A DNA stretch of 64,000 nucleotides, from NCBI GenBank assembly GCA_043513815.1, contig CP121313.1:3596001-3660000 (forward strand), in the 5' to 3' direction. The notes below the pieces were generated by a model that saw only the letters and a list, made by a program, of their open reading frames with translations, did no database searches and was not told the DNA's origin. This document shows, piece by piece, positions 51,071-60,451 of the stretch. The position numbers and the translations under genes were made by a program. Every line of letters begins with the position of its first letter. Within the stretch, counting starts at the first letter, position 1. The stretch is from JANQIO01 sp043513815 (GTDB lineage: Bacteria > Pseudomonadota > Gammaproteobacteria > Pseudomonadales > Halieaceae).

Positions 51071-52213
51071 ATGAACGACATCAACACGGGTCTGGAAGGG
51101 GTGGTGGTCGGCGCCACCGCTATTTCCGATGTCGACGGCGCAGCCGGCCGGCTCAGCTATCGAGGCATCGCCGTTGAATCCCTGATCGAACGTCCGTACC
51201 TGCAGGTGGCCTGGCTGCTGCTCTACGGCACAACGCCGAGCCCCAGGGAAGAACAGACACTGGCCCACTTCCTGCTGGAGCACCGGCCGCTGGCCAGGCA
51301 TGAGCGCGCTCTGCTCTCGGCACTGCCGGTCGACACGCACCCCATGCGGGTGCTGCAGGCCCTGGTGCCGGTGCTGGACTTCGAACCCCGCGCCGATATC
51401 ACGCTGCCAGGCGGCGAAGACGCACGCCGAGGCCTGATCATTGCCGCCAGGCTGCCCACCCTGTTGGCAGCCTGGCTGCGACACCGGGCCGGGCTGGACT
51501 GGCCCGGGAGCTCAAATCGACTCGACCCGCTGCAAGCCTTCCTGGTCGATTTCACCGGCAAGGACCCCGGCGAGACAGCACTGGTCGCGCTGCGTGCAGC
51601 ACAAATTCTGCAAATGGAACACAGCTACAACGCCGGCACCTTCGCCGGCCGCGTGGTATTGAGCGCACAGTCACCCGTGGAATCGAGTATCGCGGCCTCC
51701 CTGGGCACCCTGTTTGGAAAGCTGCACGGCGGCGCTGACCAGGCCGCACTGGAATTTGCCCGGGCGGTTGGCGATCCCGATGCCGCGGATGCTGCCGTGG
51801 CGGAAAGGCTGGCAGTGGGCGGGCGAATCATGGGCATCGGACACCGTGAGTACCAGGTGATCGACCCGCGTGCGACACTGCTAAAGCCCCTGGCCAGCGC
51901 CCTGTGCGAGGCCAACGCCGAACACGCGCGGCTGTTCCGGACCCTGGTCGCCATTGACGACAGCTGCCGGCGCCGTCTGGAAAAACCGGGCAGGTCCCTG
52001 CACGCCAACGTGGAGTTCTACAAGGGCGCGGTTTTTCATGCCCTGGGGCTGCCCAGCGACAGCTTTACGGCCATGTTCGCCCTGGCGCGAGTATGGGGCT
52101 ATGTGGCCCACGCCCTGGAGTTCCGACCCCAGGCCCGGCTGATCCGCCCACGCGCCCTGTACCGGCCGCAGCGCCAACGCAGCGACCATCACGCCGGGGG
52201 CGAGGCCGCCTAG
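51071..52213 (+). CDS. Citrate synthase family protein (citrate/2-methylcitrate synthase-like)
   Basis: 380 residues from the ATG at 51071 (SD GGAGGA). The catalytic segments of the family are seen: MEHSYNAGTFAGRVVLSAQS and LFGKLHGGADQAALEF (first His), GIGHREYQVIDPRATLLKPLA (second His and the DPR), and NVEFYKGAVFHALGLPSDSF with the usual aspartate replaced by Glu in NVEF. The last 25 residues are Arg/Pro-rich. It starts GLEGVVVGATAISDVDGAAGRLSYRGI, as 2-methylcitrate or minor citrate synthases do. It is not in a prp or TCA cluster but next to LysR and a FecA-like receptor. Making citrate as an iron ligand is one possibility; housekeeping is another. Confidence 0.88.
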   Translation: MNDINTGLEGVVVGATAISDVDGAAGRLSYRGIAVESLIERPYLQVAWLLLYGTTPSPREEQTLAHFLLEHRPLARHERALLSALPVDTHPMRVLQALVPVLDFEPRADITLPGGEDARRGLIIAARLPTLLAAWLRHRAGLDWPGSSNRLDPLQAFLVDFTGKDPGETALVALRAAQILQMEHSYNAGTFAGRVVLSAQSPVESSIAASLGTLFGKLHGGADQAALEFARAVGDPDAADAAVAERLAVGGRIMGIGHREYQVIDPRATLLKPLASALCEANAEHARLFRTLVAIDDSCRRRLEKPGRSLHANVEFYKGAVFHALGLPSDSFTAMFALARVWGYVAHALEFRPQARLIRPRALYRPQRQRSDHHAGGEAA

Positions 52214-54369
52214 AAATTGAAGCTGACGCCCGCCATCATCGTTCGCGGCTGTTGGCCGCGGGCGCCGGCTTTGGGCTCGCGGGCAATGATGTCGCCGTCT
52301 TCATCGGTCAGGTTGTCTACCGTGACGAAAAAGCGCGTCGCGTCGTTCAAATCATAATAGGCCGAGATATCAATCGCGTAGTAGGCGTCAATTTCCTCGA
52401 AATCCTCGCAGGCCGCCGTCGCGCAGGTATCGTCGAAGTAGCGGTAGCGCAGATCGGCGCCGAAGCCATTGCTCATGACCAGGCCCGCCGTGAGGAACAA
52501 CTGGTGCTCGGGCAGGTTAGGCAGTTCATCACCCTCGCTGACCTCGCCCCAGACTGAAGACCCCACAAAGCTGGAATTGAACTCTGCATCGGTATAGGTG
52601 TAGACGAGAGACAGGGGTATTTGTGAACCACCAACGGCAAAGGCATAGGAAGCTTGCGCTTCGATACCCTTGATCTCGGCCTCTCCACCGTTTTCCGTAT
52701 CGCCCACCTCGCAGGGCTCTGTGCCCGCCCCGCCGGAGTTGGTGCAGATGCCGATAATATTGTCGTAGTCGCTCAGGAAGCCAATGACTTCACCGTAAAA
52801 CCCACCCGCCGTCAGCCGGAAGCCCGCCTCGTAGTTGGTGGCGGTCTCCGGATCAGCATCCGCGGACGCGCTGGGCGAGTGTCCTTCATAGATACCGGCC
52901 AGCAGTTGCAGGCCCTCGGTGGCCTGCCAGGTGCTGCCGAAGCCCCACAGCGTTTCATTATGGTCCACGCCATTGATGGTGTAGTCCTCGTAGCGCACGC
53001 CTGGCTTGAAGGTCCACTCTCCCACGGTGATGAGATCTGTCACATAGCCGGACCAGGCATCCGAATCGCGCTTGCTGCGACTGGCAGTGCCCAGTTCTGC
53101 CAGCTCGAAGCTGCCGTCATCGCCCTGCAGAAACTGGTCGACCGGCTGTTGCCGCGCTTCATAATCCTCGTGATAGCGAGCACCCACCTGCAGGTCATGC
53201 TCGAGGCCTGCGGTGTCCACCGTCCAGGCCAGGCGGGTCTGAACACCCTTTGACTCGTAGTCGCGGTTGTTGTGCTTGAGAGCCACATCGGAGAACGCCT
53301 GCCCGTCGAGTACTGATTGCGCAAAAGCCGTATCGTAGCTGCCGTAATTGGACGTCAGTCCGTCACAGTCTCCGCCGTTGGCGCACACCAGCACGTCGGC
53401 GATGTCTTCGCCATCGATCTTGTCGACCTTGTACCAGTCGCGGGTGAATTCGTTGTAGTAAGCGGTGGTTGTCAGGCGCATGGTTTCGCTGAGCTCAATC
53501 AGGTGCGACAGGTTCAACGACTTGTGCTCATTGTCCATGTTGTCGACACGGGACATGCCATAGCGGCGATTGGGGTCGCCAGCGAAGTCAGCCTCGGTCA
53601 GGCCGACATAGGTCTGATCAGAATCCTCGTCGCTGTACTGCAGCTTCATTTCCACCTGCTGAAAGAACCGGGCATCGGTCCCGGTGCGGTAGCGGACTTT
53701 GGCCAACAGGTCGTTCTTTTCAAAGCCAGTGTCGTTGTCGGCGTTGTCGATCGAGGAGAAACCGTCACTACCCCAGGTGTGCCCCTCGACCAGGTAACCC
53801 CAGTGTTCACCGCTGCTTCCATAATTGGCGTGCAGGCGGTAAGTCGAGTCCTCTCCGCCCTCCGCTACCACGCTACCGGCACTGCCTTCAGGGATCGGCG
53901 TACTGAGCAGGTTGACCGCGCCGCCAATGGTGTAGGGTCCGTTCTCAATAGCTGAGGCGCCTTTCAGCACTTCAACGCCGGCGATGCGACCTGTGGTGGG
54001 AAAATAGTAGGCAGAAGAAGCCGTGTACGGCGCCGGGGCGATGAGGACACCGTCCTCCATCAGGGTAATCTTGCTGCTGCGGTCCCCGTAGCTACCCCGG
54101 ATACTGATGTTCGGGCGCAGCCCGAAACCTTCTTCTTCCCGGAAGTAGACACCGGGCACCTGGCTGAGGATGCGCTGGATGTCCGTATCCTGGAAACGGG
54201 CGATATCCTCGGCCGTTATCACAGCGCTTGAGCCGGCAATTCGGCGGGCGTCCTCGCGGGTACCAATAATGGTGACCGTCTCCAGTACCGCTGCGCCGCG
54301 AGGTTCCTGTGCCTGCACGCTGGAGACGCTGGCCGTGGCGACCGCCACGGCGAGAAGTGTCCTGTTCAT
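52210..54369 (-). CDS. TonB-dependent outer-membrane receptor, FecA-like
   Basis: 719 residues with a signal peptide (MNRTLLAVAVATASVSSVQA). The plug domain includes RIAGSSAVITAEDIARFQ, DTDIQRILSQVPGVYFREEEGFGLRPNISIRG and SKITLMEDGVLIAPAPY, which is the FecA-type plug; the 22-strand barrel ends in GVSFNF with terminal Phe. There is no N-terminal signalling domain, so no surface sigma signalling is expected. A TonB box is not obvious. A Fur site lies in front. Ferric citrate or another iron chelate is the likely cargo. The gene overlaps the end of the convergent citrate-synthase-like gene by four bases. Confidence 0.93.
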   Translation of the reverse strand: MNRTLLAVAVATASVSSVQAQEPRGAAVLETVTIIGTREDARRIAGSSAVITAEDIARFQDTDIQRILSQVPGVYFREEEGFGLRPNISIRGSYGDRSSKITLMEDGVLIAPAPYTASSAYYFPTTGRIAGVEVLKGASAIENGPYTIGGAVNLLSTPIPEGSAGSVVAEGGEDSTYRLHANYGSSGEHWGYLVEGHTWGSDGFSSIDNADNDTGFEKNDLLAKVRYRTGTDARFFQQVEMKLQYSDEDSDQTYVGLTEADFAGDPNRRYGMSRVDNMDNEHKSLNLSHLIELSETMRLTTTAYYNEFTRDWYKVDKIDGEDIADVLVCANGGDCDGLTSNYGSYDTAFAQSVLDGQAFSDVALKHNNRDYESKGVQTRLAWTVDTAGLEHDLQVGARYHEDYEARQQPVDQFLQGDDGSFELAELGTASRSKRDSDAWSGYVTDLITVGEWTFKPGVRYEDYTINGVDHNETLWGFGSTWQATEGLQLLAGIYEGHSPSASADADPETATNYEAGFRLTAGGFYGEVIGFLSDYDNIIGICTNSGGAGTEPCEVGDTENGGEAEIKGIEAQASYAFAVGGSQIPLSLVYTYTDAEFNSSFVGSSVWGEVSEGDELPNLPEHQLFLTAGLVMSNGFGADLRYRYFDDTCATAACEDFEEIDAYYAIDISAYYDLNDATRFFVTVDNLTDEDGDIIAREPKAGARGQQPRTMMAGVSFNF

Positions 54370-54403
54370 CAGATATTCCCGATTTCGAAAGAGGAAATTT
54401 AAT

Positions 54404-54422
54404 TAGAATGAGAATTGTTATC
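54404..54422 (-). promoter_or_regulatory. Fur-box-like site upstream of the FecA-like receptor
   Basis: TAGAATGAGAATTGTTATC matches the 19-bp Fur consensus at 14 positions and lies 35 bp before the start codon of the receptor. Iron-repressed expression is expected. Confidence 0.8.
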
Positions 54423-54605
54423 AATTGTATTCAGGGAAGCAAGCGACTCGGCCGTTATTTTCCCCAAATTGTTACAGGATTCAGCCAGGGCAGTGCCGGC
54501 GAGTGGCGGCTAGAGGCTCAGACCAGGCAAGTTACGCGGGTGGCAGGCGTCTGCGCAGCGCCCCCGCAGGAGTGCGGGTAGGTCAAGAAGCTGGAACACC
54601 GCGCA

Positions 54606-54630
54606 GAAAAAAGCCCGCACCGGGCGGGCT
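54606..54630 (-). terminator. Rho-independent terminator of grxD
   Basis: On the minus strand AGCCCGC / GCGGGCT with a five-base loop is followed by six T residues; it lies about 35 bp after the grxD stop. Confidence 0.85.
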
Positions 54631-54662
54631 GGTCGGCGTCTGGCAGACTGAGACCGGCGGTA

Positions 54663-55010
54663 TCAGCCGTTGGCGGCGCTGTCTTCGCCGTCAGTGGCGG
54701 CGGCCGCCTCCTTTACCAGGGGCTGTAGCTCGCCGGATTCGTGCATTTCCATGACAATGTCGCAGCCGCCGATCAACTCACCCTTGACCCACAGCTGTGG
54801 GAAGGTGGGCCAGTTGGCGTAGGCCGGCAGGTTGGCACGAATTTCCGGGTTGCTGAGCACATCCACGTAGGCGAAGCGCTCGCCACAGGCCATCAGGGCC
54901 TGGGAGGTACGTGCCGAGAAGCCACACTGGGGCTGATTGGGAGAGCCCTTCATGTAAAGAATGACGGCGTTGCTTTCGATCTGCTCTTTGATGGTGTCGA
55001 TGATTTCCAT
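54663..55010 (-). CDS. grxD: Monothiol glutaredoxin (Grx4 type)
   Basis: 115 residues. The CGFS active site is at 29-32 (GSPNQPQCGFSART), and WPTFPQLWVKGELIGGCDIV holds the cis-Pro and the glutathione-binding Gly-Gly-Cys-Asp. Monothiol glutaredoxins carry [2Fe-2S] clusters, pairing with BolA, and signal iron status. The C-terminal 15 residues are a low-complexity Ala/Asp tail. Confidence 0.96.
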   Translation of the reverse strand: MEIIDTIKEQIESNAVILYMKGSPNQPQCGFSARTSQALMACGERFAYVDVLSNPEIRANLPAYANWPTFPQLWVKGELIGGCDIVMEMHESGELQPLVKEAAAATDGEDSAANG

Positions 55011-55221
55011 GATGACCTGTATCGCGGGTTTAAAAACGCTATTGTAGCTTCTATAGGCAAAAACGTCCCGACTGGATCATCGCAATTGCCTCGCCGGACC
55101 GCAGGCGATTACCATGTGCGACTCGCTGCAGCGTGCTGCGCGCCTGCCGCCACAACCACTGTACTGCTGTCATAACGGCTGTCCCAATACTGTCACAACA
55201 ACTGTCACAAAGAGTAGCGCC

Positions 55222-56421
55222 ATGCCATCCGCCCTGATGAACACCTACAATCGCCTGGACGTCACCTTCACTCACGGGGAAGGTGCCTGGCTGATCGACA
55301 GCGAGGGGCGGCGCTACCTGGACGCCATCGCCGGCATTGGCGTGAATTCCCTGGGCCATGCGCACCCTGCTGTCGCTGAAGCGCTGAGCACCCAGGCCGG
55401 CAAACTGGTGCACACCTCCAATCTCTATCGCGTGGAGCATCAGGAAACCCTGGCTCACCGGCTTGCAGAGGTGTCCGGCCTGTCGCGCTCTTTCATCGGC
55501 AACTCCGGTGCCGAAGCCAACGAGGCCGCCATCAAGCTCGCCCGTCTCTATGGCCACCAGCGCGACATCCAGAACCCTGCCGTGGTAGTGATGGAGCACG
55601 CTTTTCACGGTCGCACCATGGCTGCCCTCTCCGCCTCCGGTAACCGCAAGATCCAGGCCGGCTTCGAGCCACTGGTATCTGGCTTCACCCGGGCGCCTTT
55701 CGGGGACGCGGCGGCGGTGCGCACCATCGCCGAGAACAACCACAGCATCGCCGCCATTCTGGTGGAGCCGATCCAGGGTGAGGGCGGTATCAACCTGCCC
55801 CCGCCCGGCTACCTTGCCGAGCTGCGCAGCATCTGCAACGACCACGGCTGGCTGCTGATGTTTGACGAAGTCCAGTGCGGCAACTGCCGCACCGGGAGCT
55901 GGTTCGCCTGTCAGGGCGAAGCCGTTATGCCAGACGTGATCACCACCGCCAAGGCACTGGCCAATGGCGTACCGATTGGCGCCTGCATGGCCGGCGGTGC
56001 GGCGGCGGACGTCTTCCAGGCTGGCCATCACGGTTCCACCTATGGCGGCAATCCACTGGCCTGCGCAGCCGCCCTGGCGGTCATCGAGACCATGCATAAA
56101 GAGGGCATTGCCGAGCATGCCGCCACACTGGGCGCCCGGGTGCTGGAAGGGTTTCGGGCACGGCTGGGCGGCATCGACGGCGTTCGCGACATTCGTGGCC
56201 GCGGCCTGATGCTGGGTATCGAGCTGGACCAGCCCTGTGGGGAGCTGGTGGGTGCGGCCCTGGACCAGGGCCTGTTGATCAATGTGACCGCCGGCAATGT
56301 GATTCGACTGTTGCCGCCGCTGATTCTCGATGACGCCGAGGCAGACCAGCTGGTCGACGGCGTCACCGGGCTGGTGATGGCGTTTCTGCAACAGGACGCC
56401 CTGGCCCGCGCCGGCACGTAA
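55222..56421 (+). CDS. argD: Acetylornithine aminotransferase family protein
   Basis: 399 residues from the ATG at 55222; the longer frame begins in non-conserved sequence. PLP fold type I: FIGNSGAEANEAAIKLARLYG, the LMFDEVQCGNCRTGSWFA dyad segment and the Schiff-base Lys in ITTAKALANGVPIGACMAGG. It matches ArgD, which transfers an amino group between N-acetylornithine and glutamate. The usual G-x-G-R-T motif reads GNCRTG here. Confidence 0.92.
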   Translation: MPSALMNTYNRLDVTFTHGEGAWLIDSEGRRYLDAIAGIGVNSLGHAHPAVAEALSTQAGKLVHTSNLYRVEHQETLAHRLAEVSGLSRSFIGNSGAEANEAAIKLARLYGHQRDIQNPAVVVMEHAFHGRTMAALSASGNRKIQAGFEPLVSGFTRAPFGDAAAVRTIAENNHSIAAILVEPIQGEGGINLPPPGYLAELRSICNDHGWLLMFDEVQCGNCRTGSWFACQGEAVMPDVITTAKALANGVPIGACMAGGAAADVFQAGHHGSTYGGNPLACAAALAVIETMHKEGIAEHAATLGARVLEGFRARLGGIDGVRDIRGRGLMLGIELDQPCGELVGAALDQGLLINVTAGNVIRLLPPLILDDAEADQLVDGVTGLVMAFLQQDALARAGT

Positions 56422-56650
56422 TCTTCAGGCGACCCGCGCTAGCTGATCTACCTGCCCCAGGCGCTAAAATTTGTGCAAGTTTTGCACAGTTCCGACGTGT
56501 CTAATAACAAAAGCGCAAAATAACCCTCGGGGCTTAGAACAAATCGATAGAAGCCCCGAATTGGGGCGTGCAAGCATCTGATTTCTATAGACTTTGGCTT
56601 TACGCGGGCTGACAGGTTAGTGTCCACAGACTGCCAGGGTTGCCCACACT

Positions 56651-56659
56651 TTATCCACA
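56651..56659 (+). promoter_or_regulatory. DnaA box upstream of nrdA
   Basis: TTATCCACA is the consensus nine-base DnaA site. In E. coli DnaA regulates nrdAB, so this placement is sensible. A related TGTCCACAG occurs about 30 bp upstream. Confidence 0.6.
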
Positions 56660-56698
56660 GCAAAACCCCAGCCCCAATGCCTTGCATTCCAGTCACAA

Positions 56699-56746
56699 GC
56701 GCATTATCTTGTACCTCAGCTGGCAGCGAGACCCAATATATAGGGT
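56699..56746 (+). promoter_or_regulatory. Pair of NrdR-box-like sites upstream of nrdA
   Basis: ACCCAATATATAGGGT (56731-56746) is a near-palindrome close to the NrdR consensus. A weaker partner GCGCATTATCTTGTAC (56699-56714) lies 32 bp upstream, three helical turns, which is the spacing NrdR pairs usually show. NrdR represses ribonucleotide reductase genes when dATP is high. Confidence 0.7.
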
Positions 56747-57422
56747 AGCAGCCCGAATTTGCCTCCCATTGCCCCGATCGAGACGAGAAAATGTCGCGAT
56801 CGGGCGGGAACGGAGGCAAATGTGCCGAAAAATGCCCAGGGCAGGAGCGGCAATTGGCTGAATTGGCAGTCGACGGGACAGCTGGCGGCAACAGCAACAC
56901 CTAAAAGCAGCGTTTAAAAGAAGTAGTAACAGAGCGACGTTTTCCAGACAGGGCCAAGGGGAAAACATCCAGAGCCGATATTGGGCCGTTACCGAGTTCT
57001 TCGGGCACGACCACACTCTACAGCGCGGCGCTGGAAACGGGGGACAACCAGCCGGTGACGCAGAGTCGGGTAACACGACTACGTAACGCGGGCACATCGA
57101 GCCACCCTACCTGCGGCGACGGAAGGCTAATGCACGTGGTGTAAATGAAGTACGAGGTAGCACACGGCTCCGGGAGCGACCTGAGTGGTGATCTGAGAGG
57201 TGATCTGCTCCGAGAGGTGATCTGCAGAGACACATTCGCAGGGACACATTCAAGGCAGCAGCATCTGTCCCGGCACCGTGAATACACCTAAAAAAAACGG
57301 CCGGACCCGCGCGAGCGGGACGCCGGTGAATAATAGAGCGTTAGGCACATCGACAGGCGGCAAAGCAGCCACACCGGGGAAAGCCCACCGTCGAGGATGC
57401 CAAGCCTGATTCCGGAGTAGAC

Positions 57423-60307
57423 ATGCAAACAGAGATCGAACAAACCCAACCTGGCCAGGGCAACCTGACCGACACCGACGGCCGTGCTTCCAGTTCATCG
57501 AATATCTCGTCCACGGCACCGGGCCAGATTCGCGTGATCAAACGCAACGGTACGGTGGTCCCCTACGACGACAGCAAGATCTCTGTCGCAATCACCAAGG
57601 GCTTCCTGGCTGTCGAGGGCGGCACCGCGGCCGCTTCATCGCGTATCCACGAAACCGTGGCCAAGCTGACAGACCAGGTCAGCGCCACCTTCAAGCGGCG
57701 CATGCCCTCCGGCGGCACCATCCACATAGAGGACATCCAGGACCAGGTGGAACTGGCGCTAATGCGAGCCGGCGAGCACAAAATCGCCCGAGACTACGTT
57801 ATCTACCGGGAAGAACACGCCCGCATGCGCGCCGAGAAGTCCGGCGAGGAAGCCGGCGCTGCAGCGGATTCGGCACACGTGGGCATCCACGTCACCCAGG
57901 CCGATGGCAGCCGTATACCGCTGGATATCACTCGCATCAATACCATCGTCAAGGAGGCCTGCATGGGCCTTGAGGATGTTAGCGAGGCTGAAATCATCGA
58001 CGAGGCACTCAAGAATCTGTACGACGGTGTGTCCCAGGAAGAACTCGCCACGTCCCTGGTAATCACCGCCCGCACGCTGATCGAGAAAGAGCCCAATTAC
58101 TCTTATGCGGCGGCGCGCCTGCTGCTTGATAACCTGCGCGCCGAGGCGCTGGCGTTCCTGGGTGTGGCCAACAATGCCACCCAGCGCGACATGAGCGTCC
58201 TCTACAGCCAGGCCCTGCAAGCCTACGTGGCGCGCGGTATCGAACTGGAGCTGCTGGCGCCGACGCTGGCCAACTTCGACCTGGACGCCCTGGGAGAAGC
58301 ACTGGCACCGGAGCGCGACCTGCAGTTCTCATACCTGGGCCTGCAGACCCTGTACGACCGCTACTTCATCCACACAACGAAGTGCGTTTCGAACTGCCAC
58401 AGATCTTCTTCATGCGCGTGGCCATGGGTCTGTCCGTCGAGGAGGACAACCCCACGGCGCGGGCCATCGAGTTCTACCGCCTGTTGTCGTCCTTTGACTA
58501 CATGAGCTCCACCCCGACCCTGTTCAACGCCGGCACCCTGCGCCCACAGCTGTCCTCCTGCTACCTGACTACGGTGCCGGACGACCTGCACGGCATTTAC
58601 GGGGCCATCCAGGACAACGCCATGCTGTCGAAGTTCGCTGGCGGTCTAGGCAACGACTGGACGCCGGTGCGGGCACTGGGCTCCTATATCAAGGGTACCA
58701 ACGGCAAGTCGCAGGGCGTGGTGCCGTTCCTGAAAGTCGTCAACGACACCGCAGTCGCAGTCAACCAGGGCGGCAAACGCAAAGGCGCGGTGTGCTCCTA
58801 TCTCGAGACCTGGCACCTGGACATCGAAGAGTTCCTGGACCTGCGTAAAAACACTGGTGACGAGCGCCGACGTACACACGACATGAACACCGCCAACTGG
58901 ATCCCAGACCTGTTCATGAAGCGCGTCTTTGACGAGGGCAACTGGACGCTGTTCTCGCCCAACGACGTACCGGACCTGCATGACCTGTACGGCGAAGCCT
59001 TCGAGAAGCGCTACGAGGAATACGAGGCCATGGCGGCCAGCGGCGAGCTGAAGCTGTACAAGACCGTCCCGGCCACCACCCTGTGGCGCAAGATGCTCGG
59101 CATGCTGTTCGAAACCGGCCATCCCTGGGTGACCTTCAAGGATCCCTGCAACATGCGCTCGCCGCAGCAACACGTGGGTGTCGTGCACTCCTCCAACCTG
59201 TGCACCGAGATCACGCTCAATACCAGCGCCAACAACGAGATTGCTGTGTGCAACCTGGGTTCGGTCAACCTGCCACAACACGTGGACGAAAACGGCCTGA
59301 ACCTGAAAAAGGTCGAGGAGACCGTGAACACCGCGGTACGCATGCTGGATAACGTCATCGACATCAACTACTACTCGGTGGACACGGCGCGCAACTCCAA
59401 CATGCGTCACCGGCCGGTGGGCCTGGGCCTGATGGGCTTCCAGGATGCGCTGTACAAGCAGCACGTGGCCTACGGATCCGACACCGCGGTGGCATTTGCC
59501 GATTCCTCCATGGAGGCCATCAGCTACTACGCCATCCAGGCCTCCAGTCGCCTGGCCGAAGAGCGCGGCGCCTACGAAAGCTTCGACGGTTCACTGTGGA
59601 GCAAGGGGATTTTGCCCATCGACTCCCTGAAGAACATGGCGGCCGAGCGCGGGGGCGACTACATCGAAGTCGACACCAGCGAGTCGCTGGACTGGGACAG
59701 CCTGCGGGCGCGAGTGCAGATCAAGGGCATGCGCAACTCCAACGTGATGGCGATTGCTCCGACGGCCACCATCGCCAACATCACCGGGGTTTCACAGTCC
59801 ATCGAGCCCACATACCAGAACCTGTATGTGAAATCGAACCTGTCCGGCGAGTTCACCGTGGTCAATCCTTACCTGGTGAAGGACCTCAAGGCGCGTGGCC
59901 TGTGGGACAAGGTGATGGTCAACGACCTCAAGTACTACGACGGCAGTGTGCAGAATATCGATCGCATTCCCGAAGACCTGAAGGCGATCTATGCAACGGC
60001 TTTCGAAGTAGAGCCGCGCTGGCTGGTGGATGCTGCCAGCCGCCGCCAGAAGTGGATCGACCAGGCGCAATCACTGAACCTGTACATCAACAACGCCAGC
60101 GGCAAGAAGCTAGATGTCACCTACCGGATGGCCTGGTACCGCGGTCTTAAGACCACGTATTACCTGCGCTCTCTGGCCGCGACGGGCACCGAGAAGTCCA
60201 CCATCGAGAGCGGCAAGCTAAACGCCGTATCGTCGGGGGAACCGGCGCCGGCCGCAGTACCCGCGGCCTGTTCGCTGGACGATCCGGATTGCGAGGCCTG
60301 CCAGTAA
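57423..60307 (+). pseudogene. nrdA: nrdA, ribonucleotide reductase class Ia alpha subunit, one-base frameshift
   Basis: Together the two parts encode about 961 residues. There are two N-terminal ATP-cone domains (about residues 36-130 from IRVIKRNGTVVPYDD, and about 155-245 from GSRIPLDITRINTIVKEA), then the R1 core: the redox Cys in PQLSSCYLTTVPD, the radical site NLCTEITLNT, RNSNVMAIAPTATIANITG and the tail Cys pair DDPDCEACQ. At 58371-58376 the text reads CACACAAC where CACCACAAC (His-His-Asn) is expected; one C is missing. As read, the first part ends at 58505 and the second is open from 58382. Because the rest is perfectly conserved, a sequence error is as likely as a real mutation. Confidence 0.9.
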
Positions 60308-60451
60308 GGCGGGCCAGCAGCGGGGCAACAGAGAAGACCATCAGGTAAACGAAACAGACAGCCACACCATAAGTGGCCTGACTAAAAGTGGCCTAATTAA
60401 AAGCGGCCTAGTTAAAAGCAGCTTAAAGGGTAGGAATTCCAGGAGAGAGAC

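Larger units (their letters stand above)
56422..57422. promoter_or_regulatory. 1-kb control region upstream of nrdA
   Basis: No credible gene lies here, although several open frames exist on both strands. It contains a perfect DnaA box, a pair of NrdR-like sites, an inverted TTGTGCAA / TTGCACAG (about 56470-56487), and further on short repeats: three copies of GAGGTGATCTG between about 57182 and 57225 and two of AGGGACACATTC or close variants. About 675 bp separate the NrdR sites from the nrdA start, so the leader may be long. Confidence 0.6.

Noticed and set aside
56448..57097. Overlapping open frames in the nrdA control region
   Set aside because: Composition is Cys/Arg/Pro-rich and irregular, and they overlap the NrdR and DnaA sites.
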